From: Candidatus Omnitrophota bacterium
GTDB taxonomy: Bacteria; Omnitrophota; Gorgyraeia; Gygaellales; Profunditerraquicolaceae
Length of the DNA: 6,505 bases
Assembly (NCBI GenBank): GCA_020061545.1
Contig: JAGUYA010000067.1
Span: 1 to 6,505 of the forward strand
Direction: 5' to 3'
Shown: positions 5,426 to 6,505 of the stretch, piece after piece
How positions within the stretch are numbered: position 1 is the stretch's first letter
How the letters are laid out: each line of letters begins with the position of its first letter
Translations under genes and position numbers: made by a program
Notes under the pieces: model-generated
The model's database searches: none
What the model saw: only the letters and a program-made list of their open reading frames with translations
What the model was told of the DNA's origin: nothing

Positions 5426-6505
5426 TTACCAAGATTTTATCTCCAGCAGAGAATTTAACTCGCCGTAAGGATTCGTTTCCCTGGCGGGGTTATTGAAGTC
5501 TTCCATCCATTTGCCATCAATAACAAAACGATAATGGTAGCGGCCTGAATTAAGGTACATTTTTCTACTCCAGGTGCCATTATGATTTACCATACGGCTA
5601 TTCTCATCTGCTTTCCAGTCATTAAAGTCACCGGCAACGTAGACCTCTCCTGCCTCAGGAGCAAATACGGAAAAAACTATCTCGGTGAACTTAGGAATTT
5701 CTTCTTTTAAAATCTCCCCCATCCTTTCTTTTGTGCTTTGCACCTGCACAGGTACATTTTCTTGCGTAATAATTTCCCGTGAGAGACTAAAATAATCTTT
5801 TGTTCCCCGGCAGTATTTATCATAATTTAAAATGTGTGTGCCTTCATTCTGTGCTTCTTTAAGTTTTACATTTACGTGAATAATATTGCTAAATAGCCTA
5901 TCCTTAAAAGTGGATTTTATCTTATCCAGCATCTTAAAAGAATGCCTCAGGCGTGAGTCAAAATTAGTGACTAAAATCTGATACTCAACCCTATGATTAA
6001 GCCGTTCCTTAACCAAATTTATGATATCGATAAGTTGACTTAATCCCTCCAGAGAAAATCTACTCGCTTCTACAGGTATAATGATCTCATTAGTCGAGCG
6101 GATAGCATTGATGGTTAAAATCCCCAGATTAGGTGGGCAGTCAATTAAGATATAATCATAATCATTTTTAAAATTATTTACTGTCTCCCAGAGCCGCGAT
6201 TCCCTGCCGATCTCCCCTGCCAATTCCTGTTCCAAGGTACTTAGGATAATGCCTGAAGGCGCAAGGTCAAAATTTTTTCCTACACTCCGGATGATGTCTT
6301 CTAACCTTGCGTTTTTATTGGTTAGCTTAGAAAGAACATTGTAGATAGTTAAGTCGGCTTTAATATTTAAACCTAAGGTTGCGTGCGCCTGCGGGTCTAA
6401 ATCTATAAGCAAAATTTTTCTGTTATTACTGGCTAAAGATGCTGCTAAATTTATAGCTGTCGTGGTTTTACCGCAACCGCCCTTTTGATTAGTAATAGAA
6501 ATAAT
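5426..6505 (-). CDS. ParA/Soj-type ATPase fused to a C-terminal CBM48 (glycogen-binding) domain, partial
   Basis: The gene enters from the right edge; 359 residues are visible and probably only a few N-terminal residues are missing. The ATPase part has the deviant Walker A KGGCGKTT (visible residues 8-15, with the signature Lys), LLIDLDPQA (32-40), and Walker B ILIDCPP (119-125) followed by the PVEASRFSLEGL segment, as in ParA/Soj/MinD-like proteins that form ATP-dependent dimers on DNA or membranes. After a linker (about 230-272) the last 87 residues are a carbohydrate-binding E-set domain like AMPK-beta/CBM48: VYVAGDFNDW with W297, NGTW with W312, YHYRFVIDGKW with W333, then NP and a closing NPYGELNSLLEI. 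No frameshift separates the two parts. A TTG at 6412 is not the start, since the frame continues through Walker A. No parB is seen, so a partition role is not shown; it leads the downstream mini-gene operon. Confidence 0.9.
   Translation of the reverse strand: MISITNQKGGCGKTTTAINLAASLASNNRKILLIDLDPQAHATLGLNIKADLTIYNVLSKLTNKNARLEDIIRSVGKNFDLAPSGIILSTLEQELAGEIGRESRLWETVNNFKNDYDYILIDCPPNLGILTINAIRSTNEIIIPVEASRFSLEGLSQLIDIINLVKERLNHRVEYQILVTNFDSRLRHSFKMLDKIKSTFKDRLFSNIIHVNVKLKEAQNEGTHILNYDKYCRGTKDYFSLSREIITQENVPVQVQSTKERMGEILKEEIPKFTEIVFSVFAPEAGEVYVAGDFNDWKADENSRMVNHNGTWSRKMYLNSGRYHYRFVIDGKWMEDFNNPARETNPYGELNSLLEIKSW
5429..5689 (-). other. Region encoding the CBM48/AMPK-beta-like domain
   Basis: This segment encodes visible residues 273-359 of the ParA-like protein, beginning FTEIVFSVFAPEAG. 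The conserved tryptophans and the GDFNDW and IDGKW motifs are those that stack on alpha-glucan chains in known CBM48 domains. The domain is in frame with the ATPase and complete to its final strand. Confidence 0.85.

Noticed and set aside
6410..6412. TTG as start of the ParA-like protein
   Set aside because: The frame continues upstream through a perfect Walker A motif to the window edge, so this codon is an internal Leu.

Overview
The window is AT-rich bacterial DNA with eight complete protein genes on the minus strand, one partial gene at the right edge (also minus) and one convergent gene on the plus strand. No rRNA, tRNA, CRISPR array or insertion sequence was seen. TTG start codons behind good Shine-Dalgarno sites, many tiny Cys- or Lys-rich genes and a free-standing HTH-LAGLIDADG endonuclease resemble the genomes of uncultivated deep-branching bacteria. 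Omnitrophota is my best guess, made from memory of such gene sets and not shown by any marker gene here.

Left part (1-1200): a short noncoding leader ends in a terminator-like hairpin that abuts the ATG of an SPL-like radical SAM protein (176-1003, +). An AT-rich, apparently noncoding gap of about 200 bases separates it from the convergent minus-strand block.

Middle part (1201-2656, minus): a tight chain of three DNA-binding genes in the order DUF134/UPF0251 regulator, HTH-LAGLIDADG homing endonuclease, small HTH protein. Each overlaps the next. A palindrome and a tandem 10-bp repeat sit upstream of the DUF134 gene and are candidate operator sequences.

Right part (2657-6505, minus): reading in the direction of transcription, a ParA-type ATPase fused to a C-terminal glycogen-binding (CBM48/AMPK-beta-like) domain and cut by the window edge; a small nitroreductase; a Lys-tailed protein with an EF-Tu domain-2-like beta-barrel; a SAP-like Cys4 mini-protein; a CxxC/CxxC mini-protein; and a bifunctional mannose-1-phosphate guanylyltransferase/mannose-6-phosphate isomerase. 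The first five genes are separated by 3 to 22 bases and are probably one operon. The mannose gene follows after 62 bases and may be co-transcribed. The unusual items are the ParA-CBM48 fusion, the run of tiny conserved-looking genes behind it, and the overlapping endonuclease/regulator cassette.
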